64,000 nt of DNA. Source: RYN-230 sp963837335 (lineage in GTDB: Bacteria > Actinomycetota > Actinomycetes > Streptosporangiales > Streptosporangiaceae). The notes under the pieces were generated by a model. That model was not told the origin of the DNA, made no database searches, and saw nothing but the letters and a program-made list of their open reading frames with translations. The stretch is taken from the NCBI GenBank assembly GCA_963837335.1, contig CAWINS010000073.1, positions 15,707-79,706 on the forward strand, in the 5' to 3' direction. Shown here piece after piece: positions 17,232 through 25,816 of this stretch. The first letter of the stretch is position 1; the number at the start of each line of letters is the position of its first letter. The position numbers and the translations under genes were made by a program.

Positions 17232-18209
17232 ATGGCCGGAAACAACGGCAAGCCAGCCTGGTTCGAGCCGGAGCTGGCCACGCTGACCAAGGACCGGTTC
17301 TCCGACCCGGCCTGGATGTACGAGCGCAAGCTGGACGGCGAGCGGTGCCTGGCCTTCCGCGACGGCGACCAGGTCCGGCTGATGACCCGCAACCGGAAGA
17401 TGGTCGCCAGCACCTACCCCGAGCTCGTCGAGGCGCTGGGCGCGCAGCAGTCCGGCGATTTCGTGGTCGACGGCGAGGTGGTCGCGTTCGACCACGGCCA
17501 GACCCGCTTCGCCCAGCTGCAGCAGCGGATGCAGCAGGCCCACCCGTCCGCGGATCAGCTGCGTACCGTGCCGGTCCAGTACTACATCTTCGACGTGCTG
17601 TGGGCCGACGGCACGGACCTGCGCCCGCAGCCACTGCGGGAGCGTAAGCAGCGGCTGCGCGAGCTGCTGGACTTCGCCGACCCGCTGCGCTTCACCGAGC
17701 ACCGGGTCGGCGACGGGGTCGAGTTCTACTCCGAGGCCTGCCGCCTGGGCTGGGAGGGGCTCATCGCCAAGCGGGCCGGCGCCCCCTACCAGGCCGGCCG
17801 GACCAAGGACTGGCTGAAGTTCAAGTGCGAGAACAACCAGGAGCTGGTCATCGGCGGGTTCACCGACCCGCAGGGCACCCGCACCGGCCTCGGCGCCCTG
17901 CTGCTCGGGTACTACAACAGTGACGGGCAGCTGGTCTACGCGGGCAAGGTGGGGACCGGGTTCAACCAGCAGACGCTGGACCTGCTGCACACCGAGCTGA
18001 GCGCGATGGCGCAGGACCGCAGCCCGTTCGAGGCCGGCGATCTGCCCCGCGAGCGCGGGGTGCACTGGACCCGGCCCCAGCTCGTCGCGGAGATCGGCTT
18101 CAGCGAATGGACCACGGACGGGCGGCTGCGCCACCCCAGGTTCCAGGGACTCCGCCGGGACAAGAGCCCGGCCGAGGTGATCCGGGAGGTTCCGCAAGCT
18201 TATGGCTAG
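17232..18209 (+). CDS. ATP-dependent DNA ligase (LigD ligase-domain type)
   Basis: 325 residues. The adenylated Lys is in ERKLDGER (KxDG, about residue 33). Later ligase motifs are FVVDGEVVAFD (III), the IIIa-like VQYYIFDVLWADG, EGLIAKRAGAPY (IV) and WLKFKC (V), then an OB-fold C-terminus (ELVIGGFTDPQGTRTGLGAL). This is the nucleotidyltransferase + OB core of the NHEJ ligase LigD/LigC, as a stand-alone gene. The polymerase-domain gene overlaps its end by eight bases, so the two are co-translated. No Ku gene is in the window. Confidence 0.92.
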   Translation: MAGNNGKPAWFEPELATLTKDRFSDPAWMYERKLDGERCLAFRDGDQVRLMTRNRKMVASTYPELVEALGAQQSGDFVVDGEVVAFDHGQTRFAQLQQRMQQAHPSADQLRTVPVQYYIFDVLWADGTDLRPQPLRERKQRLRELLDFADPLRFTEHRVGDGVEFYSEACRLGWEGLIAKRAGAPYQAGRTKDWLKFKCENNQELVIGGFTDPQGTRTGLGALLLGYYNSDGQLVYAGKVGTGFNQQTLDLLHTELSAMAQDRSPFEAGDLPRERGVHWTRPQLVAEIGFSEWTTDGRLRHPRFQGLRRDKSPAEVIREVPQAYG

Positions 18210-19155
18210 CACGACGACCCGTGAGCAGCTGAAGGTCGGGCGGCTGACCGTCGCCCTGTCCAACACCGGCAAGGTGCTCTTCCCTGACGGCGGGATCACC
18301 AAGGGCGAGCTCATCGGGTACTACCAGGCCGCCGCCGAGCAGATGCTGCCTTACCTGCGGGAGCGTCCGCTGGCGATGGCCCGCTACCCGGACGGGATCA
18401 CCGGCGAGCGCATCTTCCAGAAGAACGTGGGCCGCCATTTCCCGGACTGGATCCCCCGGGTCGAGGTGGGCAAGCAGGGCGGCAAGCTGAGCCAGGTGGT
18501 CTGCGCCAAGGCCGCCGACCTGGTCTACCTGGCCAATCAGGCCGCCATCGAGCTGCACCCGTTCCTGAGCCGGGTCGGACGACAGGACGAGCCCGACCAG
18601 CTGCACCGGCCCGACATGCTGATCTTCGACCTTGACCCGCCCGACGGCGGCCACTTCGAGGCGGTCCGGACCGCCGCGCTCCGGCTCCGCGAGATCCTCG
18701 AGGACCTGGGGCTGACCGCGTTCGTGAAGACCACCGGCAGCAAGGGCCTGCATGTGCAGGTCCCGCTGAACGGCCGGGAGGAATTCGACCCGGTGCGCGA
18801 GTTCGCCCACCAGGTGGCCGAGGTGCTCGCCGCGGCCGAGCCGGATCTGGTCACCGTGGAGCAGCGCAAGGATGCCCGGCACGGCCGGGTGTACGCGGAC
18901 ATCATGCGCAACGCCTACGCCCAGACCGCGGTGGCGGCGTACTCGGTCCGGGCCCGCCCGCATGCCCCGGTCGCGACCCCGGTGAGCTGGGACGAGGTGG
19001 CCGACCCGGCGCTCGCCGCGGACAGTTTCACCCTGCGCGCCATGCCGGACCGGCTGGCCCAGCTGGCCAAGGCCGGCGACCCGTGGGCCGGGATGTCCCG
19101 GCACCGCCAGGGACTGAGCCGCCCGCGGCGCCTGCTGGCCCGCAGGCAGCCGTGA
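18202..19155 (+). CDS. LigD-type polymerase domain (primase-polymerase)
   Basis: 317 residues. It opens with VGRLTVALSNTGKVLFPDGG and ITKGELIGYY, the standard PolDom start. The metal-binding motif is MLIFDLDPP (DxD, about residue 139), followed by FVKTTGSKGLHVQVPL, with the catalytic His. VTVEQRKDARHGRVYADIMRN is the third conserved block. PolDom fills in ends with dNTPs or rNTPs during non-homologous end joining. It is physically split from the ligase here but overlaps it, matching the two-gene arrangement known in Streptomyces. Confidence 0.92.
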   Translation: MASTTTREQLKVGRLTVALSNTGKVLFPDGGITKGELIGYYQAAAEQMLPYLRERPLAMARYPDGITGERIFQKNVGRHFPDWIPRVEVGKQGGKLSQVVCAKAADLVYLANQAAIELHPFLSRVGRQDEPDQLHRPDMLIFDLDPPDGGHFEAVRTAALRLREILEDLGLTAFVKTTGSKGLHVQVPLNGREEFDPVREFAHQVAEVLAAAEPDLVTVEQRKDARHGRVYADIMRNAYAQTAVAAYSVRARPHAPVATPVSWDEVADPALAADSFTLRAMPDRLAQLAKAGDPWAGMSRHRQGLSRPRRLLARRQP

Positions 19156-19273
19156 CCGGGGAGGGTGAGCAGGCCGGGAGGGCGTTAGGGAAGAAGTAGG
19201 GTCTCGGGTTGCGGTGCAAGCTGCGGAGCCGGGCCGGCCAGGCCGTTGCGGCCCACGGAAGCGAGGTGTGCTG

Positions 19274-19780
19274 GTGAACATCGGCGAGTTGCTGGCCGAG
19301 GAGTTCGGCCGGATCCACGGGGTGGTGCTGGGCGCGGTGCGCGGGCTTTCCGAGGATCAGCTGGCGTTCCGGCCCGATGACCGGTGCAATTCGATCGCGT
19401 GGCTGATCTGGCACCTGACCCGGATCCAGGACGACCACGTCGCCGACGTGGCCGGGACGGAGCAGGCCTGGATGGCGGAGGGCTGGGCCGGCCGGTTCGG
19501 GCTGCCCTTCCCGCCGGCCGAGACCGGGTACGGGCACACCAGCGCGGAGGTCGCGGCGGTGCGGGTGCCCGCCGACCTGCTGGTCGGATACCACGAGGCC
19601 GTGTTCGGGCACACGGTCAAGTACGTGCAGGGCCTGGCCGAGACGGATCTGGACCGGGTGGTGGACGAGCACTGGGACCCGCCGGTCACGCTGGGCGTCC
19701 GGCTGGTCAGCGTGGTCTCCGATGACCTGCAGCATGGTGGTCAGGCCGCCTACGTGCGCGGGATGCTGCCCGCCCGCTGA
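19274..19780 (+). CDS. DinB/YfiT-family protein
   Basis: 168 residues from GTG 19274, eight bases after GAGG. The four-helix-bundle pattern includes LLAEEFGRIHGVVLGAVRGL, NSIAWLIWHLTRIQDDHVAD and a C-terminal VSDDLQHGGQAAYVRGML. Three His (HL, the YHEAV/GHTV region, QHGG) could form the metal site typical of DinB-like mycothiol-dependent enzymes and DUF664 proteins. Exact reaction unknown. It follows the NHEJ genes on the same strand with a 118-bp gap and may be independent. Confidence 0.8.
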   Translation: MNIGELLAEEFGRIHGVVLGAVRGLSEDQLAFRPDDRCNSIAWLIWHLTRIQDDHVADVAGTEQAWMAEGWAGRFGLPFPPAETGYGHTSAEVAAVRVPADLLVGYHEAVFGHTVKYVQGLAETDLDRVVDEHWDPPVTLGVRLVSVVSDDLQHGGQAAYVRGMLPAR

Positions 19781-19830
19781 GCGGGCCAGCCAGCTAGCCA
19801 GCCCGCGGTCGGCAGCCGGCCGCGCCAGGC

Positions 19831-21849
19831 TCAGGCCGGGCCGAACAGGGAGTCGAGCGCGGCGTCGATCGTCGCGGCGAGCGGCCCGATCTTCGGCAGC
19901 ACCGGCTCGGGCGGGGTCGCGTCCACGGCGTCGCACTCGGCCAGGGCGGCCGGGTCGAGGAACCGGGTCAGCTGGCCGTAGCCGTGCCGGTCGTCGGTGG
20001 CCATCCGGTGATGATGCATCCGCAGCGGCGCGTACAGGTACAGCTGATCCCGCGCCCGGGTCACCGCCACGTAGAACAGCCGCCGTTCCTCCTCCAGCCC
20101 GGCCCGGCTGGACAAGGCCATGTCGCTGGGCACGGCCCCGTCCACCAGGTGCAGCAGATGCACCACGGGCCATTCCAGTCCCTTGGCCGAGTGGATCGTG
20201 GACAACACCAGGTAGTCGTCGTCCAGCCGCGGCGGGCCGGCCAGGTCCGACGCGGACACCGGCGGGTCGAGGGCCAGCTCGACCAGCGCGTCGTGCAGCG
20301 AAGGGCGGGTCGCGGCCGCGTCGACCAGGCGTTGCAGGTCAGCGATCCGGATCCCGGCGTCCGGGTAGCGCTCGCGGATCGGGGCGTCCAGCGCGGTCAG
20401 GATGCCCGTGGCCCGGTCCGCGGTGCGCTCCCGTCCCGCGGCGTCGGCCAGGCAGGACATGGTGTCCGCCACGGCCGCGCGGGCCCGCGGGGGCAGCACG
20501 TCGGTCGCGTCCTTCCAGTGCTCCCACAGCTGCGGGTCGCCCAGGCCCAGGGCCCCGATGAAACGGCGGGCGTGCACCGGCCCGATGCCTTCGTGCAGCC
20601 GGAGCAGCCGGAACCAGGCCAGGTCGTCCGCGGGGTTGGTCACCACCCGCGCGGCGGCCATGAAGTCCTTCACGTGCGCGGCTTCGGTGAACCGGATGCC
20701 GCCGTACTTGATGAACGGGATGCGCCGGACCGAGAGCTCGATCTCCAGCACGTCGCTGTGCGTGGCCGCGCGCATCAGCACGGCCTGGTCGCGCAGGTCG
20801 GCCCCGGCCTCGCGGGCCTCCAGCACCCGGCCGCAGATCTCCCGGGCCTGGGTCGCCTCGTCGTGGCAGCGGACCAGCTGGGGACGCGCCCCGGTCCCGC
20901 GCTCCGCGCGCAGGGCCAGCTCCAGGCCCTCGGACTGCGGCCGGACCGTGTTGGCCAGCCGCAGCACCGCGTCCTTGGACCGGTAGTTGCGGGCCAGCCG
21001 GACGACCTCCAGGTCCGGGTAGTCCGCGGCCAGCGCGCGCAGGTGGGCCGGGTCGGCGCCGCGGAAGGCATAGATGGCCTGCGCGTCGTCGCCCACGCAG
21101 GTCAGGCCCGGGCCCTCGGGCCGCAGCAGCCGGACGATGTCGGCCTGGATCGCGTTGACGTCCTGGTACTCGTCGACCAGGACGGCGTCGAACATGCCGC
21201 GCAGCACCGGGCCCGCCGCGGCGTCGGCCAGCGCGGCGCGCCACAGCAGCAGCAGGTCGTCGAAGTCGACCAGGCCGTGCTGGCGTTTGTGCGCGGTGTA
21301 GGCCCGGAACAGGCCGGCCAGCTCGGTCTCGAAGCCGGCCACCCACGGGAACTGCGCCTTGATCACCTCGGGCACCGGGGCGCGGGTGTTCACGCACCGG
21401 GTGTAGATGTCCGCGCAGGTGCCGGCCCGGGGCGCCCGGCGCTGGCTGGTGACCAGGCCGTTCTCGGCCCGCAGGGTGTCCATCAGGTTGGTCACGTCGG
21501 GCGGGTCGATGACGCTGAACTCCGGCGGCAGCGAGAACGACTCGGCGTGCGCCCGGATGATCTGATGGGCTACCGCGTGGAAGGTGCCGCCGACGACCCG
21601 GTCGGCGGCGCTCGCGCCGCGCGGCGTGACCCGGGCCAGCATGTCGTCCGCGGCCCGGCGGGTGAACGTCAGCAGCAGGATCCGGCTGGCCGGCGTGCCC
21701 TGGCTGCGCAGCCAGCCCGCCCGGGCGACCAGGGTCCGGGTCTTGCCGGTGCCCGCCCCGGCCAGGACCAGCAGCGGCCCGGACTGATGCGTGGCCGCCC
21801 GGCGCTGGTCGTCGTTGAGCCCGTCAAGGACATCCGCCGGTTCGAACAT
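19831..21849 (-). CDS. UvrD/PcrA-like superfamily 1 DNA helicase
   Basis: 672 residues. Q motif LNDDQRRAATHQ, Walker A VLAGAGTGKTRTL (about 28-40), motif Ia LTFTRRAADDM, Walker B VLVDEYQDVN, motif III GDDAQAIYAFRGAD, motif IV LARNYRSKDAVL, motif V STIHSAKGLEWPVV and motif VI VAVTRARDQLYLYAP are all present in order. This is a complete 3'-5' SF1A helicase, slightly shorter than housekeeping UvrD. It probably acts in repair. The proximity to LigD-type genes is suggestive only. The gene is convergent with dinB. Confidence 0.94.
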   Translation of the reverse strand: MFEPADVLDGLNDDQRRAATHQSGPLLVLAGAGTGKTRTLVARAGWLRSQGTPASRILLLTFTRRAADDMLARVTPRGASAADRVVGGTFHAVAHQIIRAHAESFSLPPEFSVIDPPDVTNLMDTLRAENGLVTSQRRAPRAGTCADIYTRCVNTRAPVPEVIKAQFPWVAGFETELAGLFRAYTAHKRQHGLVDFDDLLLLWRAALADAAAGPVLRGMFDAVLVDEYQDVNAIQADIVRLLRPEGPGLTCVGDDAQAIYAFRGADPAHLRALAADYPDLEVVRLARNYRSKDAVLRLANTVRPQSEGLELALRAERGTGARPQLVRCHDEATQAREICGRVLEAREAGADLRDQAVLMRAATHSDVLEIELSVRRIPFIKYGGIRFTEAAHVKDFMAAARVVTNPADDLAWFRLLRLHEGIGPVHARRFIGALGLGDPQLWEHWKDATDVLPPRARAAVADTMSCLADAAGRERTADRATGILTALDAPIRERYPDAGIRIADLQRLVDAAATRPSLHDALVELALDPPVSASDLAGPPRLDDDYLVLSTIHSAKGLEWPVVHLLHLVDGAVPSDMALSSRAGLEEERRLFYVAVTRARDQLYLYAPLRMHHHRMATDDRHGYGQLTRFLDPAALAECDAVDATPPEPVLPKIGPLAATIDAALDSLFGPA

Positions 21850-22280
21850 GAAGACGAATGTAACGGGCGCGGCCGGGCGGGGCGAGGCCCCACACCGGGG
21901 GAGAGCCGGACGGACCTCCCCCGGGCGGGCTCAGACGGCGCCGGCTGGGCTGGCCGTGAGCCTTCAGTGCTCGCGCGGCCGCGCCATCCGGCCAGGCCGG
22001 GCCCGGCCCAGCCCACCGGAGACCGCCCAGCACAATTCCGTATCCAGGCGCAAGCTCTCCGCCACCGGCAATCCATTCAGCATGGCAAAGTCCCGGCCGG
22101 CGGGTCGCGACCCTTCCGCCCAGGCCAGCACGGATGTCAAGGGTCTCGCGCAAACTTCGGGGATGCTGAGTGATACTTGAAAAGAATTGCCGGTCATTGC
22201 GGGGGGGATTAGGTTCGAAATGGCGCCCAGGAGGCGGGCCGTGATGGGCGGCCCGGCCCTAGGGTCACCAAGGAGCGGGG
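21850..22280. other. 430-bp intergenic stretch, no gene recognised
   Basis: Divergent spacer between the helicase and a small zinc-finger-like gene. A TTGAAA at about 22176 might be a -35 element, but no convincing -10 follows at normal spacing. A run of seven to eight G lies near 22200. Short frames here have no recognisable protein pattern. Confidence 0.5.
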
Positions 22281-22532
22281 ATGCCCAGTTCAGCCGTCCC
22301 GAACACCGACCTGCCTGACCCTGGTCTGCCGGATACCGGGACTGGCTCCGGGCCAGCCGACGACGCCTGGGGAGCCAGCGCCACGCTGCTGCGCTGCGAT
22401 GGATGCGGGGCCAGCGCCATGATCGACCAGGGGGAGCACCAGTACGGCGGGCTGGTGCACAGCTTCCTGGGCCACCATTCAGGGTGCGGCAACGCGGTGC
22501 AGATCACCAGGACCCAGCCCGGGGAGATATGA
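22281..22532 (+). CDS. Small Cys-rich hypothetical protein
   Basis: 83 residues. AAGGAG sits eight bases before the ATG. A Pro/Asp-rich N-terminus leads to LLRCDGCGASAMID, then HSFLGHHSGCGN, giving CxxC, HH and a late Cys that could hold one zinc ion. I do not know a named family, though similar short CDGCG proteins are common in actinobacteria. The good ribosome binding site and biased third positions support coding. It converges on the PRC-barrel gene, 25 bp away. Confidence 0.6.
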   Translation: MPSSAVPNTDLPDPGLPDTGTGSGPADDAWGASATLLRCDGCGASAMIDQGEHQYGGLVHSFLGHHSGCGNAVQITRTQPGEI

Positions 22533-22557
22533 CCCCGGCGCGCACCCGGCCCCGGGC

Positions 22558-23220
22558 CTACTCCGCGTGGTGAGTGAAGTCCACCGGCGGCAGGTCCTGC
22601 ACCTCGTGCTTGCTGATGTTGAGCCGGATGGTGTCCTCGACCCGGGACACGGCCTTGATCGGGATGGCCACCTCCTTGCGGCCCCACAGGTGCCCCTCTT
22701 GCAGCAGCACATGGGTGACCTGATGATCGCCGGGGTCGACGACCAGCCCCTGGATGTGCCCGATGTGGCCGTCCGTGGCCTCGACCGGATCGCCGCGCCG
22801 CACTTCTATTTCACCGAGCGGAATACGGTCGTAGGTAATGGTGGGCGAGAATCCGGCCACGGCCAGGTCCACGCCGCCCGGCGTTTCTGCCCCGGGGGTA
22901 AGGCCGTAGTACGGCCAGGCGCTCACCTGCTCGGGTCCATAGGCCGCGTACCCGCCGCTGCCGGGGACGAACTGGGTTTCCTCAGCCGGGTCGAGGTGCT
23001 CGAAGTCGGCCAGGGTGCACTGCAGCCGCACCTCGCCTGCGGACGCGTCGACCAGGTCGAGCGGCACCAGCCGGCCGAGTCCCTCGCGGCCCTTGGGCTC
23101 TACCACGAGATGCGTGACGGTCCCGGCGACGGGATTCACCACCACCCGGGACACCTCGCCGCACACCCCGTCGGTGCACCGGGCTTGCGCGCCGATGGTG
23201 AATTGCGTCATTTCTCCCAC
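22558..23220 (-). CDS. PRC-barrel domain protein (two domains)
   Basis: 220 residues. GTG 23220 is preceded by GGAGG at six bases, better than the ATG at 23211, whose upstream G-rich stretch is too close. Two PRC-barrel units are visible: IGAQARCTDGVCGEVSRVVV with THLVVEP and RLVPLDLV at about 7-60, and VEATDGHIGHIQGLVVDPGD with THVLLQEG and VAIPIKAV at about 145-200. PRC barrels occur in RimM, photosynthetic reaction-centre H subunit and many stress proteins. Role here unknown. A divergent secreted-protein gene shares the 280-bp upstream region. Confidence 0.85.
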   Translation of the reverse strand: MGEMTQFTIGAQARCTDGVCGEVSRVVVNPVAGTVTHLVVEPKGREGLGRLVPLDLVDASAGEVRLQCTLADFEHLDPAEETQFVPGSGGYAAYGPEQVSAWPYYGLTPGAETPGGVDLAVAGFSPTITYDRIPLGEIEVRRGDPVEATDGHIGHIQGLVVDPGDHQVTHVLLQEGHLWGRKEVAIPIKAVSRVEDTIRLNISKHEVQDLPPVDFTHHAE

Positions 23221-23502
23221 AATGAGCCTCCGTCATTCCGGACTGGACCCCACAGCAATGCAGTGCCCGGCCACTCGCAGTAAACACCTCCCGGACCGGA
23301 GCCCGCTCACCCTCCGGCTCGTCCGGGGGATTTCCGGCGCAGATTCCGGGAGATCCGGTCACGCTACGCGATAATGCGCCCATCCGGTCAACCACTCCCC
23401 CGGCTGCCGCGTCATCTTAGTGATCAAAATGAGTCAGTCCGGCGCGGACTAGCCCACGATCACGCTAATGTGCTAATCCCCCGCGTCACTCCACCGCGAA
23501 GC

Positions 23503-24567
23503 ATGACAATGCTGGGCCGATCCCGACTACGCAAACCCTTGGTAGCGGCCGCTGCTGCGGTGGCTGTCTCTCTTGGCGGCTTGCTCGTGGGCACGGCCGC
23601 GCCCGCGATGGCCGCGAGCTGCGACTCAGGAGCCGGCACGACCTGGTCGCTCACCCGCCTGGGCAACGCCGGAGGCGGCGCCACCGGCAACCAGCAGGCC
23701 GTGACCACCGCGAGCAACTGGGGCGGTGACAACGTCTGCCTGTATGTGCCGGGTACGACCGATGGGTACGCGGGCTCGTTCACGGTGCAGAACCAGCCCG
23801 CGGCGGCTTTCAACGGCAACGTGCTCGCGTTCCCGGACACCAACATCGGCTGTGAGGGCGGCTACTGCAGCTGGCAAAGCGGCCTGCCCGCCCTGGTGTC
23901 CAGCGGCCCGGACCCGATCGTCTCCTGGAATTACAACATCTGGAACGCGGCACCGGACAGCATGTGGGATGCCCTGATCGACAGCGAGTTCTCGGCCTCC
24001 TGCTCGGGAGCGAACCCGGCGTCGAACGCGAACATCGGGATCTACCTCGACACCTCGAACCCGCTGACCAAGCTCGGCCTGGCCAGCGGTAACCCGGTCT
24101 GGATCGACGGGCAGCGCTGGTACACGCTGCACGTCCGGGACTTCCAGGGCGGCATCTACGATTACAAGACCGAGTTCGCCGCGGCCCGCCCGACGAGCTG
24201 GGGAGTCTCCGGCCTGGACGTGGGCGCCTTCTACACCTGGGTCCAGAACAACGACGCCAACTGGGACTACGGCAGCAACTACCTGCCGCCCACGGACTGC
24301 CTGCAGGACATCGGCACCGGGTTCGAGCTCTGGAACGACGGCTACAACCTGGCCAGCCAGGGCACCTGGATCAACATGACCACGTCCAGCCCGAGCCCAA
24401 GCCCGAGTCCGAGTCCTACCGCCACGGCGGCCCCGACCGACAGCAGCACGCCGACGCCGACGGACACCGCCACCGCGGCCCCGACGGACACCGCCACCGC
24501 CGCCCCGACCGACACCGCCACCGCGGCCCCGACCGACACCAGCGCCCCGAGTCCCTCAGGGGGCTGA
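23503..24567 (+). CDS. Secreted GH12-like protein with repetitive Pro/Thr tail
   Basis: 354 residues from ATG 23503. A Sec signal peptide (KPLVAAAAAVAVSLGGLLVG, cut after AMA) is followed by a beta-sandwich region that lines up with GH12 endoglucanases: YNIWNA, ANIGIYLDTSNPLTKLG, GQRWYTLHV and GTGFELWNDGYNL. The acid/base Glu is present in GFELW (about E275), but the nucleophile Glu of EIMIW is replaced, with Asn about 177 in NIGIY. Four or more Cys suggest disulphides. The tail from about 300 is SPSPSPSP followed by repeats of TATAAPTD, a linker-like or cell-wall-spanning segment without a following domain. Possibly a non-catalytic glycan binder. Confidence 0.65.
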   Translation: MTMLGRSRLRKPLVAAAAAVAVSLGGLLVGTAAPAMAASCDSGAGTTWSLTRLGNAGGGATGNQQAVTTASNWGGDNVCLYVPGTTDGYAGSFTVQNQPAAAFNGNVLAFPDTNIGCEGGYCSWQSGLPALVSSGPDPIVSWNYNIWNAAPDSMWDALIDSEFSASCSGANPASNANIGIYLDTSNPLTKLGLASGNPVWIDGQRWYTLHVRDFQGGIYDYKTEFAAARPTSWGVSGLDVGAFYTWVQNNDANWDYGSNYLPPTDCLQDIGTGFELWNDGYNLASQGTWINMTTSSPSPSPSPSPTATAAPTDSSTPTPTDTATAAPTDTATAAPTDTATAAPTDTSAPSPSGG

Positions 24568-24577
24568 TCTCGGAAGC

Positions 24578-24620
24578 ATGAACGAAGGGCTCCGGCGATT
24601 CGCCAGGGCCCTTCGTTCAT
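24578..24620 (+). terminator. Strong hairpin after the GH12-like gene
   Basis: ATGAACGAAGGGC (24578-24590) pairs perfectly with GCCCTTCGTTCAT (24608-24620), with an inner GGCG/CGCC stem. No T run follows, as is common in actinobacterial terminators. It lies 11 bp after the stop codon. Confidence 0.8.
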
Positions 24621-24718
24621 GAAGTGGGTACATCATTGGATGGGCAGGGCCTGATCCACGTCGCCGTCCCAGCCGCGGCGACGGAAGTTAAACCGCTCAA
24701 GAAACCAGTTGGTCGGTA

Positions 24719-25816
24719 ATGACGGAAGAGCGCGTCAAGGCGAGAGAAGACGCCGGCGAGGGCCCGGGCCCTCGTCCCGGGCCGCGTCTCCTGCTCAGGT
24801 GGCGGTCGGCCATATTCGCTCCCGTCGGGGCCGGCCAGCGGCGCAGGCGTGGAAGCGACGGGCTGCGCCTGGCCGGCGCAGTCCTCGCGCTCGTCTGCTG
24901 CGTGCTCATCATCCATTACGACTCCCGCATCGACCGCGCCATTGCCCAGGTCATCCATCCACCGCCGCGGAGTATCACCTGGCTGGTCACGGTGGTGTAC
25001 GACGTTGGCTCGTTCGGCGTCACGATTGCCCTGGTCCTGCTGGCCCTCGTCGCACGGCGCTGGGTTGTCGCACGAGACATCGCGCTGAGCGCCGCGGCGG
25101 CAGCGGCGGTGAGCGGGCTCTTGATCCTCGTGCTCGGCAGCCGGGGCGGCAGGCCCAGCGGGATCGTGATCCACGGGTATCACCTGAGTTTCCCGGTCCT
25201 CCAGATCGCTCTCTTCATGGCGGTCACCACGGCAGCGCTGCCGTATCTGGCCCGGGGCCTGCAACGTCTCATCGAGATCTTCATCGCGCTCGTCGCGATG
25301 GCCTCAGCCGTCGGAGGTCACGGGCTGCCGCTCAACGTGCTGGGCAGCCTGGCCATCGGGTGGGGGACAACGGCGCTGGTCCGGCTGGTCTTCGGCTCCC
25401 CGCTCGGCCTCCCCTCGGCCGATGACGTGCGGGCCCTGCTCGGTGAACTCGGTGTCCACGCGAGCCAGGTGCGAGCGGCGACCCGGCAGGTGTGGGGGGT
25501 CGCGAAATACCAGGCCGTCGACACCGATCCAGGCGGCCGGCCGATGGGTGTGGCGGTCTACGGCCGGGATGCGGCCGATGCCAAGCTCCTCACCAAGACG
25601 GCGCGGTTCCTGTTCTACCGGGACTCCGGGCCCAGCCTCACGATCACCCGGCTTCAGCAGGTCGAACACGAGGCGTATGTCACCTTGCGGGCCGCGCGGG
25701 CGGGGGTGGCCGTACCTGACATCGTGGAGGCGGGCACGGCGGGCCCATCCCACGACGCGCTGCTGGTCTACCGCTGGCCGGCCTGCTGCTGTCCGAGGCT
25801 GACGCCGGCCAGGTGA
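24719..25816 (+). CDS. N-terminal half of split LPG-synthase-type membrane protein
   Basis: 365 residues. A Pro/Gly-rich start is followed by five or so membrane helices (LAGAVLALVCCVLIIHY, TWLVTVVYDVGSFGVTIALV, ALSAAAAAAVSGLLILVLGS, FPVLQIALFMAVTTAALPYL, LIEIFIALVAMASAV). It then enters a kinase-like region (GVAVYGRDAADAKLLTKTAR, LTITRLQQVEHEAYVTLRA). In relatives this continues uninterrupted into the next gene. Here the frame changes at about 25780: DALLVYRWPA is followed by CCCPRLTPAR and stop, whereas a one-base shift would read LLLSEADAGQVSDTT. A genuine split, a decayed gene and a sequencing error are all possible. Confidence 0.7.
   Translation: MTEERVKAREDAGEGPGPRPGPRLLLRWRSAIFAPVGAGQRRRRGSDGLRLAGAVLALVCCVLIIHYDSRIDRAIAQVIHPPPRSITWLVTVVYDVGSFGVTIALVLLALVARRWVVARDIALSAAAAAAVSGLLILVLGSRGGRPSGIVIHGYHLSFPVLQIALFMAVTTAALPYLARGLQRLIEIFIALVAMASAVGGHGLPLNVLGSLAIGWGTTALVRLVFGSPLGLPSADDVRALLGELGVHASQVRAATRQVWGVAKYQAVDTDPGGRPMGVAVYGRDAADAKLLTKTARFLFYRDSGPSLTITRLQQVEHEAYVTLRAARAGVAVPDIVEAGTAGPSHDALLVYRWPACCCPRLTPAR

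Noticed and set aside
19984..22173. A rightward open frame of 729 codons opposite the helicase
   Set aside because: It is the antisense shadow of an intact UvrD-like gene with all helicase motifs; high G+C creates long false frames.
24390..24560. Tandem repeats that might be a CRISPR or minisatellite
   Set aside because: They are in frame within the secreted protein and encode a TATAAPTD linker; there are no unique spacers.
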